DNA from: Pseudomonadota bacterium
GTDB lineage: Bacteria > Pseudomonadota > Alphaproteobacteria > Caulobacterales > Caulobacteraceae
Assembly (NCBI GenBank): GCA_023432855.1
Contig: JAEZEZ010000026.1
Span: 1-25,045 of the forward strand
Direction of reading: 5' to 3'
DNA: 25,045 nt
In this document: piece after piece, positions 21,907 through 25,045 of the stretch
Numbering within the stretch: position 1 is the stretch's first letter
Layout of the letters: every line of letters begins with the position of its first letter
Made by a program: the position numbers and the translations under genes
Notes under the pieces: generated by a model
Databases searched by the model: none
What the model was told of the DNA's origin: nothing
The model's input: only the letters and a program-made list of their open reading frames with translations

Positions 21907-22248
21907 ATGCAGCGCCGCCATGCGCTTGGTCCCCGCAGCGATCTCGATGCCCGTCTCTGGGCCTGTCTGCGCGGGATGCGCGAACAGGGCTGGCATTTCC
22001 GCAAGGGCGCATCGTTCCGCACCTTCCGCCTGGATTTCGTCGAACATGATGCGCGGCTGGTGATCGACCTGGTGGCGGGCGAACCGGGGCGCGACAAAAT
22101 CGCTGTCCACCCCGTCCGCGATCGCCTGCTGGCCGAACAAGGCTATGTCATCCTTCGGCTTTGGCGCGCCGAAGCCGCGCGCGACGTGTCATCCGCTGTC
22201 CATCGCATTCGCGAGGTTCTGGCCGCGCTATCCACCAGCGACTCATAG
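21907..22248 (+). CDS. DUF559 / Vsr-fold protein with altered active site
   Basis: This 113-aa protein matches the DUF559 endonuclease-like pattern. ARLWACLRGMREQGWHFRKG corresponds to the opening L-W-x-x-L-R segment, TFRLDFVEHDARLVIDLVAG to the core, and DRLLAEQGYVILRLWRAEA to the closing strand. Typical members read VDF then VELDGGQH. Here the first Asp is kept (Asp43 in LDF), but the second segment reads IDLVAGEP, so the usual Asp is Val56 and the usual His is Pro60. Catalysis may be lost or rearranged. It starts three bases after the ATP12 stop. Members of this group are often annotated as very short patch repair-like without direct evidence. Confidence 0.8.
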   Translation: MQRRHALGPRSDLDARLWACLRGMREQGWHFRKGASFRTFRLDFVEHDARLVIDLVAGEPGRDKIAVHPVRDRLLAEQGYVILRLWRAEAARDVSSAVHRIREVLAALSTSDS

Positions 22249-22279
22249 TAGCGTCGCGCCGGCTCAAAGGGGGCAGGGG

Positions 22280-22825
22280 ATGGCGACAATATCGGGTCCG
22301 GCATGGTGCGCGAAGTTTCCCACCAGCAGCAAGCTGGAAGACCTGTCGCCCGATTTCGGCGATGCCTGCCGCGCCTTCATCAGCGCCATGAAGAAGGGCG
22401 GGGCCACCATTTCCATTGGCGCCACCTGGCGCCCGGCCGAGCGCGCCTACCTGATGCACTGGTGCTGCATGATCGCCCAGTCCGGGCAGGATCCGTCAAA
22501 GGTGCCGCCCATGAAGGGCGTGGATATCGACTGGGCCCATAATGGCAACCACGCCGCCGCAAAGGCCGCCGCCCAGGCCATGATGGCGAAATACGAAATC
22601 CGCTTTCCCGCCGCCCTGGTCAGCCGTCACACCCAGAAGCGCGCCATCGACATGACCATCGGCTGGACCGGCACGCTGCGCATCACCGATTTCGACGGGG
22701 TGGAGCACAAGATCAGCGCGGGCCCACGCAACGGCTCCAACCCCCAGCTTGTCGCAGTGGGCAAGACCTTCGGCGTCACCAAGCTTGTGTCAGACCCGCC
22801 GCACTGGTCCGACGACGGCAGGTAA
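22280..22825 (+). CDS. M15-peptidase-like protein (D-Ala-D-Ala carboxypeptidase/endolysin fold)
   Basis: This 181-aa protein has the zinc-site pattern of M15 peptidases. SRHTQKRAIDMTI at residues 115-127 places His117 and Asp124 as in SxHxxGxAxD, but Lys120 replaces the usual Gly. DPPHW (172-176) supplies the second histidine, His175. RPAERAYLMHW near 51-61 is the helical lead segment seen in relatives. The glutamate base cannot be assigned safely by eye. The frame is open from 22145, but that part overlaps the DUF559 gene; ATG 22280 has AAAGGGGGCAGGGG just before it. No signal peptide is present, so the substrate may be reached by lysis, leakage or an unusual route, or may not be cell wall. 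Confidence 0.72.
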   Translation: MATISGPAWCAKFPTSSKLEDLSPDFGDACRAFISAMKKGGATISIGATWRPAERAYLMHWCCMIAQSGQDPSKVPPMKGVDIDWAHNGNHAAAKAAAQAMMAKYEIRFPAALVSRHTQKRAIDMTIGWTGTLRITDFDGVEHKISAGPRNGSNPQLVAVGKTFGVTKLVSDPPHWSDDGR

Positions 22826-22876
22826 TCTCACGCCCGGCATTTCGCGGCTGGCCGGCCGCCAGGCGACGAAAGGCGA

Positions 22877-23377
22877 TCAGATGTCGATCGCTTCAAACCT
22901 GTCCGTGCCGCAATCCATGTCGGTGGCATGGCGGAAGACCGCGCCGCGCAGGATCATCGCAACGTCATTGTTCTCGTCGCACAAGGGCAGCTCCACCGAT
23001 TCATTCATCAGGTGGCCCTTGTCGTGGAAGTCCAGGCGGTTGAGCCGGTAGTAGGGCCGGGCTTCTTCGGCGATGCTGGCAAAGCTGGCGATGATGGCCG
23101 CCGCCGCCGCGCCATACAGATTTTCATCAATCATCCGGCCGGTGGAATCCCGCCCCAGCCATTCGATGTTGTAAGTGCCGATCAGCCGGTGACGGAACTG
23201 CAGCGGCTTTTCCGGCTCGCGCAACACATCCACCATGTTGACATGGCGCAACAGCGCTGCGCCCATTTCGGCGGGGCGCAGGTCCGCGCGCCGCGGCGGA
23301 CGGCCATCGCGCCGTTTGGACAGCCAGTATTGCAGTATCTGTGAAAGACGCGGATCGGTGATGTGGGCGGGATTCAT
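22877..23377 (-). CDS. PAS-domain protein of the alphaproteobacterial PAS_5 type
   Basis: This 166-aa protein is nearly a single PAS module with no output domain. The family opening is LSQILQYWLSKRRDGRPPRR, followed by the core FRHRLIGTYNIEWLGRDSTG and the later strand YYRLNRLDFHDKGHLMNES. In this group the conserved YW...R..PPRR segment marks the start. PAS_5 proteins are mostly uncharacterised; ligand binding, protein interaction or a role near the membrane are possible. It is convergent with the M15-like gene and follows the FUSC gene by 73 bases. The signal input cannot be deduced. Confidence 0.83.
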   Translation of the reverse strand: MNPAHITDPRLSQILQYWLSKRRDGRPPRRADLRPAEMGAALLRHVNMVDVLREPEKPLQFRHRLIGTYNIEWLGRDSTGRMIDENLYGAAAAAIIASFASIAEEARPYYRLNRLDFHDKGHLMNESVELPLCDENNDVAMILRGAVFRHATDMDCGTDRFEAIDI

Positions 23378-23416
23378 GTTGGCGGCACACTAGTGATGCG
23401 CGCGCGCCACCGCATG

Positions 23417-23432
23417 GTGCCTGAAAAGGCAC
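23417..23432 (-). other. Small perfect hairpin between the FUSC and PAS genes
   Basis: On the + strand GTGCCT-GAAA-AGGCAC is a 6-bp stem with a GAAA loop; in the minus-strand transcript the loop is TTTC. It lies 18 bases downstream of the FUSC stop and 39 bases upstream of the PAS start. No T-run follows, so termination is unlikely to be strong. Confidence 0.35.
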
Positions 23433-23450
23433 TACGGTCCATGGCTCGAA

Positions 23451-25045
23451 TCAGAACTGTTCCAGAATTGGACGTGCCGAAAGCCGCGCCACGCGCTGCG
23501 CCGCGTGTTCGATATGGGCCAGGCGCCGCGCCAGTATCTCCTGCGCCCGGTCGCCCTGCAGGGTATGGAAACTCTCCCGCGCCGGAAGGGCCTGCGCGGC
23601 GGGCCCAGCGCCATCGGGGGCCAGCAGGGCCACCACCCGGCCGCGCGTGGCGTCTATGGCCGCCTCCGCGTCCGGTCCCAGATCCTGCGCCCGCAGCTTG
23701 AGCAGCACGGGCATCGAGGACAGGTCCGACGCCAGCAGGTAGTTCGCGCCCAGCAGTTCCCCCAGCGCCGCCAGGGCGCGGCGATTGACATTGGGCTCAT
23801 CCGACAGCCGCCGCAGCGCGCCCGACAGTGCGGCCACCGCATCCATCGCCCGTTTGCGGCCCAGCCGATAGGCGCCATAGACGGGATGGCGGCGCAGCAC
23901 CGCATCGGCAAAGGCCGCATCGGCCGCCAGCAGGCCCTGCACCGTGCGCGGCAGGTCATAGCGCTCCCAGTGCGGCAGCAGGTAGCTGAAGACCCAGGAC
24001 AGGCCCGCGCCGATCAACGTGTCGGTGATGCGCGCGGCGAATTGCGGGTTGGGATCCACGAAATGCAGCAGCAGCAGCGACGACACCGACGCCCCGATGG
24101 CGGTGACGCGATAGGCGATGCCGCCATAGGCGTGGGACGTGCCCACCGCCAGCGCGATCAGGACCAGCAGGCTCCAGGGCGGCAGCAGGTTCAGGAACAG
24201 CAGCGCCAGCGCGCATCCGATAAGCGTGCCGGTGACGCGGTCCCAGCGGCGCTGGCGCGTCACGCTGTAGTTGGCGCGCATGATCAGGGCGATGGTCAAA
24301 AGGATCCAGTGCGCCTGCGCCAGGGCCGGGAAGATCCAGGTCAGCGCATAGCCCGTGCTCATCGCCAGCGCCAGCCGCACGCCATACCGCAGCGAAGGCG
24401 AGCGCGCATGAAACTGCCGGGCCAGGACGCCCAGCCCGTGCGGCGTATCCTGCCGGAACAGCTCCAGGTCCAGTTCGGCCGCGATGGGCGAGGGCGGGGT
24501 GTCCCGGTCCATCGCCCGCGCCAGCCCGGCGGTCAGCCTGTCCGCCAGTTGCAGCTTCAGCGCCGTGGCGGCGAAGGCATACAGCGTCTCGTCACCGGGC
24601 GCGTCCTCCCGGGCCAGGCGCACGGCCTCCACCAGCGCCGCCATCTCCGCTTCATGCTGGCGGGCTTGCGCATGCGGGCGGCTGTCGCGCAGCGCCAGCG
24701 TCAGCCGCTCCACTTCGTCCGCGATCAGGTGGATGCTGCTGTTGAACCGCCACAGGAGGTCGCGCGCACGGGCATGGCGCAGCAGCTCGATGTCGGCGTC
24801 GCTGGACAGCACCGTCTCGAAGACATCCAGCAGGGCGATCAGCACGTCGATGCGCTTGCGCTGCAGCATGCTGCGCTTGCGCGCGAACAGCGCGTCGCGC
24901 GCCGCCTGCAACCGGTCGGCCAGGGTGGCATGCGCCTCGATCAGCGCGCGAAAGGCGGCAGGGCCTTCATTGTCGGGATTGTAGAGCGCCGCCTTGGCGC
25001 GCAGATAGGCCACGAAGGCACGGCAAGCCTCTGCCAGCAGCAAGC
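23451..25045 (-). CDS. FUSC-family membrane protein, C-terminal part (partial)
   Basis: About 531 residues are visible and the frame runs off the right end, so the N-terminus is missing; YccS-type members are about 700 aa. The visible part begins with a long soluble helical region containing charged helices (RLQAARDALFARKRSMLQRK). A membrane block then starts near SLRYGVRLALAMSTGYALTW with about six hydrophobic helices, including LIGCALALLFLNLLPPWSLL. A final helical cytoplasmic region ends in ARPILEQF. The motif RRWDRVTGTLIG after the second helix is typical of FUSC/YccS proteins. They are called aromatic-acid or fusaric-acid efflux-like, though many have no known substrate. No membrane-fusion partner gene is seen in the window. 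Confidence 0.87.
   Translation of the reverse strand, partial: LLLAEACRAFVAYLRAKAALYNPDNEGPAAFRALIEAHATLADRLQAARDALFARKRSMLQRKRIDVLIALLDVFETVLSSDADIELLRHARARDLLWRFNSSIHLIADEVERLTLALRDSRPHAQARQHEAEMAALVEAVRLAREDAPGDETLYAFAATALKLQLADRLTAGLARAMDRDTPPSPIAAELDLELFRQDTPHGLGVLARQFHARSPSLRYGVRLALAMSTGYALTWIFPALAQAHWILLTIALIMRANYSVTRQRRWDRVTGTLIGCALALLFLNLLPPWSLLVLIALAVGTSHAYGGIAYRVTAIGASVSSLLLLHFVDPNPQFAARITDTLIGAGLSWVFSYLLPHWERYDLPRTVQGLLAADAAFADAVLRRHPVYGAYRLGRKRAMDAVAALSGALRRLSDEPNVNRRALAALGELLGANYLLASDLSSMPVLLKLRAQDLGPDAEAAIDATRGRVVALLAPDGAGPAAQALPARESFHTLQGDRAQEILARRLAHIEHAAQRVARLSARPILEQF

Noticed and set aside
22145..22279. Longer M15-like protein starting at 22145
   Set aside because: The extra 45 codons overlap the DUF559 gene in another frame and look like shadow sequence; ATG 22280 has a good ribosome binding site.

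Overview
The window is GC-rich, tightly packed DNA from an alphaproteobacterium. In the left 18.4 kb the gene order, the short LID-less adenylate kinase, the S3 tail and the sigma-73-like promoter words (TTGAC-type -35 boxes) all point to Caulobacteraceae (Caulobacter/Phenylobacterium-like). The organism is inferred from gene content and style, not from a search.

Layout. (1) 1-8027: the distal S10/spc ribosomal protein cluster on the + strand, in the classical order rplV(partial)-rpsC-rplP-rpmC-rpsQ-rplN-rplX-rplE-rpsN-rpsH-rplF-rplR-rpsE-rpmD-rplO-secY-adk. Many stops overlap the next start. Two hairpins sit at gene junctions, after rpmD and across the rplO stop. (2) 8028-10712: an alpha-operon-like block with its own promoter (TTGACG/TATAAA at 8032-8059), holding rpsM-rpsK-rpoA. 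An intrinsic terminator follows rpoA. An unusual 261-bp structured gap precedes rplQ, which ends in a second intrinsic terminator. (3) 10794-12628: an imperfect 29-bp inverted repeat, then a minus-strand two-gene ABC exporter of the BcrA/NatA type. (4) 12793-14065: a translationally coupled + strand trio, a glyoxalase-fold (VOC) protein, an ArsR-type repressor and an SRPBCC/AHSA1-type protein, divergent from the ABC genes. (5) 14158-17948: an HtrA-type protease with a lipoprotein signal and two PDZ domains, a secreted protein of no family I recognise, and a PLP enzyme of the cystathionine gamma-synthase family. A minus-strand PhnB-like VOC protein follows (17952-18374). (6) 18413-22825: rarA-crcB-rluC-ATP12 chaperone in very close or overlapping order, then a DUF559-like protein with an altered active site and a cytoplasmic M15-peptidase-like protein. 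(7) 22877-25045: minus-strand PAS_5-type protein and a partial FUSC-family membrane protein.

How the genes work together: region 1-2 builds ribosomes, the Sec channel, RNA polymerase alpha and adenylate kinase in one growth-linked block. The VOC/ArsR/SRPBCC trio and the ABC pair look like small stress or small-molecule modules. The HtrA lipoprotein is an envelope quality-control factor.

The most notable large-scale signal is a change of codon habit that begins inside or just before rarA (about 18.4-18.8 kb) and continues to the right end. Hand counts for Glu GAA:GAG are 3:25 in the PLP gene and 17:9 in the rarA body; for His CAT:CAC they are 1:8 and 9:2. This could be an assembly chimera joined in a conserved gene with conserved neighbours, a homologous replacement, or a natural compositional domain. 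I did not find a convincing wholly new multi-gene system. The best unknowns are the secreted protein at 15624-16547, the structured leaders around rpsM and rplQ, and the altered DUF559 protein.
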